Assembly (NCBI GenBank): GCA_943736015.1
Contig: OX031063.1
Location: forward strand, 42,238,672-42,302,671
From: Tridacna crocea
Lineage: Eukaryota; Mollusca; Bivalvia; Cardiida; Cardiidae
Direction of reading: 5' to 3'
Length of the DNA stretch: 64,000 nucleotides
The position numbers and the translations under genes were made by a program. Position 1 is the stretch's first letter, and the number at the start of each line of letters is the position of its first letter. The notes beneath the pieces were generated by a model, which was given only the letters and a program-made list of their open reading frames with translations, made no database searches and had not been told where the DNA came from. Of this stretch, positions 44,601 through 50,962 are shown piece after piece.

Positions 44601-46790
44601 GTCTAGAAACACTATCAACATGGACTGGTCTAAAATTTCATCATTTGTAGTTAAAGAAACGGGTATATAAATATCTCTGAATAGTTCTAGTTTAACCCTT
44701 TACCAAATGACAAAATTTTTGACCGGTCCAAATTGAAAGCACTTGTAACTTCGAAATTGAAATTTGTTTCCAGCAGGGTACATTTTGGGAAAAGGAGAAA
44801 ATGCTGGTTACCAGCATTTTCTCCTTTTCCCACAAGGTTTGCTATCTCAGGGTAGTAAAAACCAAGGATTGTTTGGTAGAGGGTTAATAATCCAATAACA
44901 TTTTATTCAGAAACAGAGAGAGGAGGGTAAGAAAGACAGTATGATAGAAGAAGCACTGATGTTTACTTGTCAACTCGTTTCATCTAGTGACCAAAGAAGA
45001 CCACCAACTGTACTCATGTATTGGGTGATAGGGTGAGTTATGTTAAGTTATGTTTTGGAACAGATTTCTGGATGATATTTACTGTTACCCAATTCTGCAC
45101 TTTAATTAGAGAAAGGGGTCTGCCTTATTTTCCCTTTCAGATTTTACTGCATAACCCTTTACCAAATGACAAAATTTTAGAATGGTCCAAATTGAAAGCA
45201 GTTGCAGACAACAGTATAAACATAACTCTAAAATTGAAATTTGTATCCAGTATGGTAGAAAGCATTGTGGGAAAAGGAGAAAATGCTGGTCACCAGCATT
45301 TTCTTCTTCTCCCACAATGTTTTGAAAAGACCCCAGTCTCAGGTTTGTTAAAACCAGGGATTGTTTGGTAAAGGGTTAAACAGACTTAGGAATAATTTTT
45401 GTCTATACAAACATAAATACATTCATCTTTAAAGACAGTAAAGCTATGCACCGCCAATTTGGTCATATCATTTTTATCAGTATTTCACAAGAATCTGTGC
45501 CATTTGCATCACTTTGTATCAGGTGGTACAAATTACATAGAGGATATTTGTTTTAGTAGGTGAAAGATCGAAATTTATTTCATCGAGTGGACACCATCGG
45601 TAATATTTTCACGAGTGTTCATGAGATGAAATAAATTTCGATCTTTCACCAAAAAAACAAATATTCTATTTATTTCATGCTTTTAACCCTTTCTTGGAGG
45701 AGCTTTATCAAAATCCAGTACAGTTCTTTTCCGTTATTCCCCGTGGCATACCCCTCCCGCATAGACACGCATTACAATATTACGTCAAGTGCAAGAAATG
45801 TAAGGTAAACTTCATCATATTTCCCATCTGGTTGTCAGGCACGCGCGATTAAACTAGGCAACAAGAATGTGAAAATTGGTATTTTCGCTGGTGGTACCAG
45901 TGTAAGATCGAAAAATATTTTCACTGCTATTTCTCGATATCCTACCGGGAAGCATGAAATAAATTATGAGCCATGCTCTAACAAAAGGGGGTTTAGTGTA
46001 TCCTGGTGATGCATAATACCAATCTAGTAATTACATAATTATGGATCCATAAAAACCCATTTTGTTTAACCCTTCACTACATGACAAGATTTTAGACCTG
46101 TCTGAATTGAATGCATTTTTTGCTCAACAATTTTAAATGATTTTTCTTTGAAAGGGAAGAAAACATTGTGGAAAAAGGAGAAAATGCTGGTAACCAGCAT
46201 TTTCTCCTTTTCCCACAATCTTTTCAAAAGTCTTCACTTTCAGGGGTGTTAAAAGTCATCATTGTGTGGTAAAGGGTTAACAACCCTCTGAATCATGAGG
46301 TACACTGGTCTGCTGACAAGCAGAAAATTGACCTATTGCAAAGTTTCAACTTGGGTCAGCCTGCGTGAACTGTCCATGTTGACCTTGGTTGATATATTTT
46401 TTTTGCAGTTGGATTTAACCCCTTTTCACCGAGCATTGGTTATAGATATATTAACCCATTACTGCTCAAACCCTGACGACCCTGAGAAAGAAGCCTTAGA
46501 AAACATTGTGGGAAAAGGAGAAAATGCTGGTAACCAGCATTTTCTCCTTTTCCCACAATGCTTTCTACCCTTCACAAAACAAATTTTAAATTTTAAGTCA
46601 CTTATATTTTGTCCTTTCAATTTGGACAAGTCTAAAATATTGTCATCTAGTAATGAGTTAATATTGAAATTTAATTTTTTGTTGTAGGAGGCTATTTGCC
46701 AACAATCAGGAACTGTATGTGTGTATAGAGGATGGTGCACCCCAAACCATGCTAGAACTTGCCTTTAAATACCAACATGGCCTTACTTGA
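20489..46790 (+). CDS. INTU: INTU, inturned planar cell polarity protein (17 coding exons)
   Basis: join(20489-20670, 22650-23389, 24521-24606, 24951-25274, 26440-26552, 29135-29302, 32190-32367, 35296-35349, 35647-35709, 36958-37176, 37637-37794, 39113-39228, 40233-40360, 42038-42126, 43660-43849, 44911-45032, 46688-46790) gives 1,010 aa; human INTU is about 940. Every junction is GT-AG and phases agree. Seen: PDZ domain about aa 240-343 (MLVEVNDINVT, VKLTFQ), polyproline linker aa 355-385, longin-type regions about 420-600, 600-760 and 870-1010, and serine-rich loops. Conserved hallmarks are GSCLFYK, LWREIYP, YWVIGRLF and QELYVC. Known: INTU with FUZ acts as a RAB23 exchange factor and, with WDPCP, forms CPLANE at the ciliary base. 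The first ATG after an in-frame TGA (20480) was chosen. Confidence 0.93.
20671..22649 (+). other. INTU intron 1 (1,979 bp)
   Basis: Contains a family A MITE (21368-21595) and unique sequence. Two clusters of ACTTGTCC / GGACAAGT words occur near 20940-21005 and 22485-22545 and flank the middle of the intron. A short frame near 21740-21990 is open but not recognisable. Confidence 0.7.
21368..21595 (+). mobile_element. TTAA MITE, family A
   Basis: TTAA at both ends, full palindromic core with GGTAACC centre, INTU intron 1. Confidence 0.9.
22650..23389 (+). CDS. INTU: INTU exon 2
   Basis: Largest exon, aa 61-307 plus one base. Starts after TTTAATTAG. SGWTGFLQDHGNLFYIE resembles the conserved acidic/aromatic N-terminal block of INTU; then comes a long serine/asparagine-rich stretch. 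It ends with the first half of the PDZ domain (GILLCEKLFGIKLCNYK, then VIVQGVVPDSQADICSQIHR). Donor is AGAG then GTAAAG. Confidence 0.92.
23550..23779 (+). mobile_element. TTAA MITE, family A
   Basis: Full core with GGTAACC centre; both boundary TTAA sites mutated (ATAAC left, GTTTAG right), so an older copy. INTU intron 2. A broken half copy precedes it at about 23405-23500. Confidence 0.75.
23978..24207 (+). mobile_element. TTAA MITE, family A
   Basis: TTAA at both ends. Arms are in + order but the core centre is GGTTACC, so the centre base has flipped relative to most + copies. INTU intron 2. Confidence 0.85.
24521..24606 (+). CDS. INTU: INTU exon 3 (PDZ core)
   Basis: Encodes GDMLVEVNDINVTWVNIDEL and the following helix of the PDZ domain, aa 308-336. 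Acceptor TCTGTTACAG, donor AAG then GTAATA; the end is in phase 0. Confidence 0.95.
24951..25274 (+). CDS. INTU: INTU exon 4
   Basis: Aa 337-444. Opens with VKLTFQVP, the last PDZ strand. Then a glutamine/proline-rich linker (QQQQ, PPPLPPHIPL), then the start of the first longin region (LVHLTTGETVMSLDSLL, AMYLTF). The frame stays open past the donor into the intron and through a MITE to about 25529, so retention of this intron would not stop translation at once. Confidence 0.93.
25324..25537 (-). mobile_element. TTAA MITE, family A, read-through frame from exon 4
   Basis: TTAA at both ends, 50 bp downstream of the exon 4 donor. One core base differs (GGAGAATATG). A degraded second core follows at 25590-25640. 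INTU intron 4. Confidence 0.85.
26440..26552 (+). CDS. INTU: INTU exon 5
   Basis: Aa 445-481 plus two bases. VEIRGLFVTLTAMMKDVT is the conserved first longin region (compare RGIFLTLCDMLENVT in human INTU). Donor CT then GTAAGT. Confidence 0.95.
26606..26813 (-). mobile_element. TTAA MITE, family A, collapsed core
   Basis: The core has lost most of its palindrome (GGTTACCAGACAATG), apparently by deletion across the hairpin. TTAA at both ends. INTU intron 5. Confidence 0.8.
26810..27085 (-). repeat. Two tandem MITE part-copies joined at TTAA
   Basis: Units at 26814-26950 and 26951-27085 each start TTCTAGCAGGATAGAAAACA, carry a full core, and end at GGTTAA. They lack the long arm. This looks like tandem duplication of the core plus short arm, next to the preceding MITE. 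Confidence 0.8.
27208..27436 (+). mobile_element. TTAA MITE, family B
   Basis: TTAA at both ends, core centre TTGTGACGAACAATTTCACC. INTU intron 5. Confidence 0.9.
27746..27806 (+). other. Strong hairpin, 28-pair stem with 5-nt loop
   Basis: GAGAGCAATACT and TAAGTGCCTATA on the left arm match TATAGGCACTTA and AGTATTGCTCTC on the right, with two mismatches between the blocks and loop TATTG. Size and shape resemble a microRNA precursor, but a foldback element remnant is equally possible. INTU intron 5. Confidence 0.6.
28385..28590 (-). mobile_element. Degraded TTAA MITE
   Basis: Recognisable by order (GGTCCAAA-like, AGAGTAGAAAA, GAGAAAATG, TTGTTTGGTAAAG), but the core is decayed to ATGCCATTTACCATTTTCTC. 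INTU intron 5. Confidence 0.55.
28737..28966 (+). mobile_element. TTAA MITE, family A
   Basis: Full core; left boundary TTTA, right TTAA at 28963-28966. INTU intron 5, about 170 bp before exon 6. Confidence 0.85.
29135..29302 (+). CDS. INTU: INTU exon 6
   Basis: Completes Leu 482, then aa 483-537 plus two bases. NIHTVYWRYNQDVLVFCLPE is a central strand pair of the first longin region; the rest is a helix (LLQRVFFDFTQILQL). Donor AG then GTAAGT. Confidence 0.95.
29331..29558 (+). mobile_element. TTAA MITE, family C
   Basis: Core AAGGAGAAATTGCTCGTAAC with exact complement. Ends TTAAACTTTTCCCAAACAA and TTTGGGAAAGGCTTAA, distinct from families A and B. INTU intron 6. Confidence 0.85.
30050..30383 (+). 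mobile_element. Small TIR element with 8-bp duplication
   Basis: AATTACAA flanks it at 30042-30049 and 30384-30391. Ends CGGTCCTACTAAAA and, on the other strand, CGGGTCCTACTAAAAG. Inside, ACGCCGTACC-type words are repeated at 30065-30120 and once near 30275. 334 bp, non-coding. Confidence 0.7.
30685..30905 (-). mobile_element. Degraded TTAA MITE, family A
   Basis: Both TTAA sites kept, but the core is eroded (ATGAATGTTACAAGCATTTTC). INTU intron 6. Confidence 0.65.
32190..32367 (+). CDS. INTU: INTU exon 7
   Basis: Aa 538-597. LDQLVSLILYRELL and LLDLLAGVQWLELAHDDK match the end of the first longin region in INTU (human LLDNLPGVRWLTLP). Donor AAG then GTTTGT. Confidence 0.95.
32465..32686 (-). 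mobile_element. TTAA MITE, family A
   Basis: TTAA at both ends, perfect core. It ends 39 bp before a pearl-like element. INTU intron 7. Confidence 0.9.
32725..34049 (+). mobile_element. Pearl/Helentron-like element with tandem core
   Basis: Same ends as 17614-19280 (TAGCTCCACTGGCC, and GCCAGTGGAGC then the GGGCCATCATGGCCC hairpin). Core units near 33040-33720 repeat at about 165 bp. It lacks the MITE-derived right arm of the other two copies, so it may show the older form. INTU intron 7. Confidence 0.75.
34334..34561 (-). mobile_element. TTAA MITE, family C
   Basis: Core GAAATTGCTCTTTACGAGC, one mismatch at the centre. Right boundary CTAA. A degraded family A-like piece (34561-34743) abuts it. 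INTU intron 7. Confidence 0.8.
34561..34743. mobile_element. Degraded palindromic MITE next to family C copy
   Basis: Core decayed to GCTGGTTACCATCATTGTC; ends TTTGGTAAAGAGATAAA. Shares its left boundary with the preceding element. Confidence 0.55.
35296..35349 (+). CDS. INTU: INTU exon 8
   Basis: Eighteen codons, ILCDEILSEFEAQDFQEQ, aa 598-615; aligns with the helix LDMALSDLEAADFAE of human INTU. Phase 0 at both ends. Confidence 0.93.
35647..35709 (+). CDS. INTU: INTU exon 9
   Basis: Twenty-one codons ending GIVGSCLFYK, the start of the second longin region (human TILGSSLFYK). Phase 0 at both ends, so skipping would keep frame. Confidence 0.95.
35848..36062 (+). mobile_element. TTAA MITE, family A
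   Basis: TTAA at both ends, part of the short arm deleted (GACGACCTGTAGAAAAC). INTU intron 9. Confidence 0.85.
36144..36481 (+). mobile_element. TTAA MITE, family A, carrying a SINE fragment
   Basis: The MITE is split by a 5'-truncated SINE tail at 36178-36250. A direct duplication of about 18 bp (AAAAATCC, then TG, then AGAAGAA) lies on each side. Its right TTAA is shared with the next MITE. Confidence 0.7.
36178..36250 (+). mobile_element. 5'-truncated SINE tail
   Basis: GGTGATATGACTGAAGTAAT and CATCGTAAAACACC match the 3' domain of the SINE at 38624-38841. A run of A follows. Target-site duplication present. Confidence 0.7.
36478..36706 (-). mobile_element. TTAA MITE, family A
   Basis: Perfect core; begins at the TTAA that ends the preceding MITE, in opposite orientation. 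INTU intron 9. Confidence 0.9.
36958..37176 (+). CDS. INTU: INTU exon 10
   Basis: Seventy-three codons, aa 637-709. DYLLCSHLYEEDLQDVSLFL and VLWREIYPSR, then GRWFLLIVGM, match the second longin region (human GYLICSHL, IIWREVFP, GRYFLLVVGL). Phase 0 at both ends. Confidence 0.96.
37637..37794 (+). CDS. INTU: INTU exon 11
   Basis: RHFLHCTILECGGYASQIKG, then FFLEQSRTTLAQL, aa 710-761 plus two bases; aligns with LKHYMLCVLLEAGGCAS and VKTTLHQL in human INTU. Confidence 0.95.
37904..38104 (+). mobile_element. TTAA MITE, family A, shortened
   Basis: TTAA at both ends; short arm deleted, core with changes at its outer base pairs. INTU intron 11. Confidence 0.75.
38330..38520. repeat. Foldback repeat related to 48074-48271, diverged
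   Basis: Shares TTCACCAACCATTCTTAAGA and TTTAGCCAATCAGAAG with the intact foldback element at 48 kb. INTU intron 11. Confidence 0.5.
38624..38841 (+). mobile_element. tRNA-derived SINE with perfect 12-bp duplication
   Basis: TGAACAAGTACC flanks it at 38612-38623 and 38842-38853. The head has TGGCTCAGTGGTAAAG (A box) and GGTTCAAGCC (B box). The 3' domain, CGCCGTGATATGACTGAAAT with GCGGCGTAAAAC, is a conserved SINE tail type in molluscs and other animals. 218 bp, INTU intron 11. Confidence 0.88.
39113..39228 (+). CDS. INTU: INTU exon 12
   Basis: Completes Arg 762, then LFSESHGPRLKSIDHSVLHN to PRFG. This is the variable loop between the second and third longin regions. Acceptor TCAACAG, donor G then GTATGT. 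Confidence 0.85.
39396..39591 (+). mobile_element. TTAA MITE, family A, half core
   Basis: One core arm is deleted (AAGAAAAGCATTTTCTCC), so no long hairpin remains. TTAA at both ends. INTU intron 12. Confidence 0.75.
39678..39850 (+). mobile_element. Degraded TTAA MITE
   Basis: Starts TTAACCCTCTACCAAACAAT; core changed to CCAGTAACTGGC, still self-complementary. INTU intron 12. Confidence 0.55.
39949..40175 (-). mobile_element. TTAA MITE, family A
   Basis: Full core with GGTCACC centre; boundary TTAA sites mutated to ATAA and GATAA. INTU intron 12. Confidence 0.8.
40233..40360 (+). CDS. INTU: INTU exon 13
   Basis: Completes Gly 801, then NEDADQLSIHSPEGTGMRRQ and a serine/asparagine-rich stretch to aa 843. 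Disordered loop; low conservation but phases fit on both sides. Confidence 0.85.
40780..40981 (+). mobile_element. TTAA MITE, family A, 5'-truncated
   Basis: Left TTAA and TIR missing; core lacks a few bases on one arm (AACATGGGAAAAGG). Right TTAA shared with the next MITE. INTU intron 13. Confidence 0.75.
40978..41112 (+). mobile_element. TTAA MITE, family A, 3'-truncated
   Basis: Starts at the TTAA that ends the previous copy, same orientation; stops after the core (TTTTCTATCCATCACAA). Confidence 0.75.
41222..41997 (+). mobile_element. Pogo/Tigger-like non-autonomous element, 776 bp
   Basis: TA at 41220-41221 and 41998-41999. Left end CAGTCGAATCTCTATACCTC; right end, on the other strand, CAGTTGAACGTCCTTAGCTC. 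Internal repeats of TTCGACGT-type words lie near both ends. CAGT ends with TA duplication are typical of pogo/Tigger (Tc1-mariner) elements. No transposase frame remains. INTU intron 13. Confidence 0.75.
42038..42126 (+). CDS. INTU: INTU exon 14
   Basis: NTPQNKKGSMYDVTAVNRSF to SSSKK, aa 844-872 plus two bases. Basic and serine-rich linker into the third longin region. Donor AAA then GTAAGT. Confidence 0.85.
42850..43070 (-). mobile_element. Degraded TTAA MITE, family A
   Basis: Core decayed to ATGCTGGTTATTAGCATTTC. INTU intron 14. Confidence 0.55.
43145..43374 (+). mobile_element. TTAA MITE, family A
   Basis: Left TTAA intact, right changed to TTAC; core centre GGCTACC. INTU intron 14. Confidence 0.8.
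43401..43627 (-). mobile_element. TTAA MITE, family B
   Basis: TTAA at both ends, core GAAATTGCTCGTGACGAGC. It ends about 30 bp before exon 15, so it lies beside the branch-point region of intron 14. Confidence 0.9.
43660..43849 (+). CDS. INTU: INTU exon 15
   Basis: Completes Lys 873; GSDNLLLHYVSFNSLSGVYV begins the third longin region (human [20 protein letters not shown]), then YNFYACCLKIRNQF. Acceptor TTATTTTAG. Confidence 0.96.
44285..44461 (+). mobile_element. TTAA MITE, family A, left core arm lost
   Basis: TTAA at both ends, but the left half of the core is deleted (TTAACGCTAAGCAGCATTTTC). Its last about 70 bp are repeated directly at 44505-44577. INTU intron 15. Confidence 0.75.
44475..44577 (+). 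repeat. Local copy-paste: intron fragment plus MITE end
   Basis: CAGGCTTTGAAGTATTTCCA near 44481 also occurs near 43108 in the previous intron. It is joined to a second copy of the MITE end GTCTGCAAATGCTTTCAATT to GAGTTAAAGGAATTTCATT. Looks like template switching. Confidence 0.65.
44692..44887 (-). mobile_element. TTAA MITE, family A
   Basis: TTAA at both ends, core intact; the right end lies only 24 bp before exon 16 (44911). Confidence 0.85.
44911..45032 (+). CDS. INTU: INTU exon 16
   Basis: KQREEGKKDSMIEEALMFTC to RRPPTVLMYWVIG, aa 937-976 plus two bases. APPVMAYWVVG is the human counterpart. Donor GG then GTGAGT. Confidence 0.95.
45151..45379 (-). mobile_element. TTAA MITE, family A
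   Basis: Left boundary CATAA, right TTAA; core centre GGTCACC with one arm changed (TTCTTCTTCTCCC). INTU intron 16. Confidence 0.8.
45539..45965. repeat. Foldback repeat with long hairpin at its left
   Basis: GGTGAAAGATCGAAATTTAT near 45559 pairs with its complement ending near 45650, and the stem continues into GGATATTTGTTTT / AAAACAAATATTC. ATTTATTTCATGC near 45668 and GCATGAAATAAAT near 45951 form a second inverted pair. INTU intron 16. Confidence 0.65.
45966..46445 (+). mobile_element. ATGAGCCATGC-ended MITE (family D) with nested TTAA MITE
   Basis: Inverted ends ATGAGCCATGCTCT and CCTTTTCACCGAGCATTGGT. Relatives at 47307-47573 and 53241-53502 lack the nested MITE, giving an empty site at TTTAACAAC. 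Confidence 0.75.
46066..46280 (-). mobile_element. TTAA MITE, family A, with known empty site
   Basis: Inserted at TTAA of a family D element. Its relative at 47 kb reads TTTTGCTTAACAAC with a single TTAA. Core centre is GGTAACC although the arms are in - order. Confidence 0.9.
46451..46661 (+). mobile_element. TTAA MITE, family A
   Basis: TTAA at both ends; ends 26 bp before exon 17, so part of the intron's 3' region is MITE sequence or abuts it. Confidence 0.88.
46688..46790 (+). CDS. INTU: INTU exon 17 (terminal) and stop
   Basis: Completes Gly 977, then RLFANNQELYVCIEDGAPQT to KYQHGLT and TGA at 46788-46790. Matches the family C-terminus (human [20 protein letters not shown] and FGLTL). 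The 3' UTR end is not fixed; AATAAA-like sites exist near 47393 but I cannot choose. Confidence 0.95.
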
Positions 46791-47013
46791 CAGGGAGAAG
46801 CCTTGGACAGGTGACAGGATATCACAGTGCAATATTTTACTGATATTATTACTGAATTCATTGCGAACCTGCAGATGACGTTCTGTGGCTTCTGCAGACA
46901 ACTTTTAAAAATGTTGTGGGAAAAGAGGAACCTGATTTAAGGAGTACTTTCCTCTTATCCTGCAGTGTTTTCAGTTGTAGTTATTTATCATACTGATACT
47001 GAGCATTCCTAGT

Positions 47014-47250
47014 TTAACCCTTTACCACACAAGTCTGACTTTTAACAACCTTAGGACAGAAGGCTTCTGAAAACATTTTGGCAAAAGGAGAAAATGCTAG
47101 TAACGAGCATTTTCTCCTTTACCCGTAATGTCTTTTCAATGAGAGACCAATTCAGTTTGAATATTAGCATTTTGTTCTTTTCCTGCAATATCTTCAAAAG
47201 CCTTTTATCCTTGGGTGTGAAAGAACAAGTGGTTGTGTGGTAAAGGGTAA
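47014..47250 (+). mobile_element. TTAA MITE, family A, with partly repeated core
   Basis: Left TTAA; core with GTAACGAGC; followed by a second partial right half (TTTTGTTCTTTTCCTGCAAT). Right end AAGGGTAAAG. Likely in the 3' UTR or just downstream of INTU. Confidence 0.7.
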
Positions 47251-47306
47251 AGTTTTTACCTCACTTGTTACTGTTAAACACAAGAAAGTCATTGTGTCAC
47301 AAACAA

Positions 47307-47573
47307 GGGAGCCATGCTTTGGCAAAATGGGCTTTAATACATGTCAGTGATGCATGATAGCAAGCAAATTGTCGCATAATTATGGATGTATAAAATAAAT
47401 TTTGCTTAACAACTATCCTGTGATAGAATGGTCCTTGGACATGCAGAAAATTTACAAAAAGTTAAAAGCTTCAGCTGGAATAGCCCTTATGGACTGCACA
47501 GACTAATCATGGGCGATAATTTTTTTTTATTCCTCGATGCGTTAAATCCCCTTTTCACACAGCATGGCTCATA
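47307..47573 (+). mobile_element. Family D MITE
   Basis: GAGCCATGCTTTG at the left and CACAGCATGGCTCAT at the right. Provides the empty TTAA site (about 47406) for the MITE at 46066. Confidence 0.7.
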
Positions 47574-47593
47574 CATTATTGTAATTTTATGGT

Positions 47594-47821
47594 TTAACCC
47601 TTTACCACACAAGCTCTACTTTTGATGACCCTGAAAAAGAAGCCTTTAGAAAACATTGTGGGAAAAGGAGAAAATGCTGGTAACCAGCATTTTCTCCTTT
47701 TCCTACAATGTTTTTTACCCTTTGCAAAACAAATATCAAATTTTCAGTCACTTTTATTTTGTCATCTCAAATGTTTTTGATTTGGACAAACCTAAAACTT
47801 TGTCGTTTGGTAATGAGTTAA
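47594..47821 (+). mobile_element. TTAA MITE, family A
   Basis: TTAA at both ends, core nearly perfect (one CCTAC change). Confidence 0.9.
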
Positions 47822-48073
47822 GCATATCCAGCTCTTAAATGAATTTGAATAAGGCATTTATCATTTAACATAAAGATAAATCAAGGAATTTTTTTTTTTT
47901 TTTTCAGTTTTAAAAAAGGTCACAAACAATTATGGCAGTTTTGGCCAATATATAAGACAGTTTAGATCCTTTATTAGACTGCTCCTTTGGTGCAGGTTTA
48001 ACCTGATCTACATTATCTAGCAAGGCAAAGAAAATCTTGGTCAGTGTTACAGTGTTTGATCAGACCTATTACA

Positions 48074-48271
48074 GGGCCTGTATTCACCAACCATTCTTGA
48101 GAATATTCTTAGTCTAATTCCCCAAGGTTTTCTGTATTTGTAAGTAACACAACTTCTGATTGGCTAAACCGAATAGTTTAGCCAATCAGAAGTTGTGTTA
48201 CTTACAAATGTAGAAAATTTTGGGGAATAAGACAAAGAACGTTCTTAAGAATTTTTGGTGAATACGGGCCC
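48074..48271. mobile_element. Foldback MITE, 198 bp
   Basis: GGGCCTGTATTCACCAA at the left pairs with TTGGTGAATACGGGCCC at the right. The inner stem GATTGGCTAAAC / GTTTAGCCAATC closes on CGAATA. Almost the whole element is one stem. A diverged relative is at 38330-38520. Confidence 0.85.
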
Positions 48272-48916
48272 TGGTAACAAGTTTTAGGATTGTTCATGTC
48301 GAAAGATATTTGCAAACACCAGTTTAGATGTTGTTCAAATGATGGTATTTGTCTTTTGGCTGAAGAATAGTGGTAGAAATTGAGAAAATGCTGGTCACAA
48401 GTATTTCATCCTTTTCCAGTTATCATTTTTTAAGGATGATTTTCAGTGTCTTGGACAGGGATGTAGAACATTGCAGGAAATTGAGAAAATGCTAGTGGCA
48501 GTATTTTGTCCTTATCCAACAATGTTTTTAAAGATGGTTTCATTCGTATTCAAAAGATGGCATCATTTAGTAAATGGAATGAGTATATGAAATTTTCTGT
48601 TGAAAGTGGTGGCATTTTTTTCTGGCTGGAAAGTTGAGCAATCAACTGTTTTGGATATTTTCTTTCTGTAGATGGATTAAAGGGGATTTTTTTTTTTTTT
48701 CTTTTTTTTTTTCAAAGATTGAAAAGCATAATTATGTATAGGAGAAAGTGGTGTTTTTCAGCATTTTCTCTAATTGTCTTGTTTTCAAAAGCCTATTTCC
48801 TCAGAACAGGAGGAGTTCATTTGATATATGACTAACTAGCTTCAGAACATAATAGTGACATGTTGAGATATAATGAAAGCCTATATGCAGCTACAGGAAT
48901 TTCAGATGTGTTGTTT
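48272..48916. other. Non-coding stretch with MITE debris
   Basis: Several fragments of degraded cores (GAGAAAATGCTGGTCACAAG near 48382, GAGAAAATGCTAGTGGCAG near 48482, CAGCATTTTCTC near 48758) but no complete element. Poly-T tract near 48690. Confidence 0.55.
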
Positions 48917-49142
48917 TTAACTCTTTATCAAAAGACAAAATATTAGACTAGTCCATATTGAAAGCGTTTGCAGATGACAAATAAAAAGCGACATGTTCTA
49001 TGAAATTTGTCTCTGAAAGGGTAGAAAACCTTGTGGGAAAAGGAGCAAAATGCTAGTTACCAGCATTTTCTCCTTTTCCCACAAGGTTTTCAAAAGGTTT
49101 CCCAGCGTCATGAAAACCAGGGCTTGTTCAGTGAAGGATTAA
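48917..49142 (-). mobile_element. TTAA MITE, family A
   Basis: TTAA at both ends; one extra base in the left core arm (GGAGCAAAATG). Confidence 0.8.
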
Positions 49143-49773
49143 GAGAAAGAAGCCACCCAGTCATTATGATAATACTGGATTTTCAACACTCCAGGTTTTT
49201 GGAGAAAATACCAAAATTGCAGCCCCTTAGTTGATATTCATCTGAACAGATAAAAGTTGTTGCTATTCAAATACATTTAAGCCTTTTCAGAGTCCAAAAA
49301 ATCCACCTGTCGGCTTGTCCTTACTAATGAAAATTTGGTGAGGGCAAGTGGATTATTCTTCTTTGTCTAACTGTAAGACAAGTGCAAAATTGCAGAAGGA
49401 CAAGTTAGAATTTTGAAATCTTTTGAACCCTGCTTTTGTTCTGTCAGAGTTAGTATATTGTAATATCAGTTAAGAATGGACAGTGCTTCTCCCCTGTCCT
49501 GCCTTCCCTCCTACTCCCTCTTTATGTTACCTGTACCATTGATATTTAGATTATTTTCCGTCCAATGTGTACATGTTAATAGAAGTGCCATTATTTTGTA
49601 CCAAACATATCAACCTAATTATTGTGATTGTGAACTTTGTATATCTTAATGGATAAAGAAATGCATTTTTTTTTTGTTGTGTATTTTTGCTTAGACTTAA
49701 ATTGTTAGTGAAGTCTGTACTGTTATTTTGTTTACTTGTTATACATGTATATGTAATTAACGATGGCTGCAGC
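49143..49773. other. Unassigned AT-rich sequence
   Basis: GGCTTGTCC / GGACAAG words near 49310-49405 resemble clusters in INTU intron 1. No coding frame of note. Confidence 0.45.
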
Positions 49774-50002
49774 TTAACCCATTACCACACAATCCCTACT
49801 TTTGACACCCCTGAGAAAGAAGCCTTTGGAAAACATTGTGGGAAAAGGAGAAAATGCTGGTAACCAGCATTTTCTCCTTTTCCCACAATGTTTTCTACCC
49901 TTCACAAAACAAATTTCAAATTTTCAGTCACTTTTATTTTTTTGTCTGCAAATGCTTTCAATTTGGACCAGTCTAAAATTTACTAGTGTGGTAATGAGTT
50001 AA
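49774..50002 (+). mobile_element. TTAA MITE, family A
   Basis: TTAA at both ends with a perfect core; among the most intact copies and close to the consensus. Confidence 0.92.
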
Positions 50003-50290
50003 TAGAGACACAACTTTGCATAGATGGTATCAAAAAACAGTGATAAATGAGACCTGAAAATGAAGATTCTCCACAATCTTTCAAAAGGCTTCCTTGTCAG
50101 GGTTGCTAGAGCATGGAACCGTTTCAAGTCAAAAGAGTTTAGTCACTGGTGATGATTGCTTTAAATTTTGTGCCAAATTTTATGATTAGTTGTTAGTCCC
50201 ATTTTGTGCTAATCAAATCAAACACTCTTTTTTGTCTTCTTTACAAACTTTCTATGACTTTTGTACATTTTCTTTATACCCATGGATGCA

Positions 50291-50518
50291 TTAACCCTTT
50301 ACCAGATGACAAAATTTTAGCTCTTTCCAAAGTGAAAGCATTTGCAGACGACAATTTCAGTGTGACTCAAATATTGCAGCTATTTATTGATTAGGTAGAA
50401 AACATTGTGGGAAAAGGAGAAAATGCTGGTTACCAGCATTTCCTCCTTTTCCCACAATGTTTTCACAAGCCTTCTTTTCCAGGAGCGTCAAAAGTGGGAT
50501 CGAGTGGTAATGGGTTAA
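50291..50518 (-). mobile_element. TTAA MITE, family A
   Basis: TTAA at both ends; single core mismatch (CATTTCCTCC). Confidence 0.88.
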
Positions 50519-50737
50519 TAGTTTTAAGATTTATAAAACGAAACTTAGGCATAAAGTTAAGCAATTATTAACAAAGAATTATTGAACAAAGAAGGTGGCA
50601 GGCAGTATTTTTTCCACCCATCCACACACAAAAAATTCCTTCACTATTAGTCATCTGCTAATGCTTTCAAACATGACAAATCTAAAATTTTGTCTGATGG
50701 AAAGAGTAAATACCATGTTGCGGTATACTCTCTACTC

Positions 50738-50962
50738 TTAACTCTTTACCAGACGACAAAATTACAGACAGGTCGAAATGAAAGCATTTGCAGACAACAA
50801 AATAAAAGTGACTGGAAATTTGAAATTTCTTTTGGGAAGTGAAGAAAACATTATGGGAAAAGGAGAAAATGCTGGTTACCAGCATTTTCTTATTTTACCA
50901 CAATGTTTTCAGGTTTCTTTCTCAGGGTCGTTAAAAGTCAGGATTTTATGGTAAAAGGTTAA
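50738..50962 (-). mobile_element. TTAA MITE, family A
   Basis: TTAA at both ends; the right core arm is changed (TTCTTATTTTACC). A degraded copy follows directly to about 51200. Confidence 0.8.
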
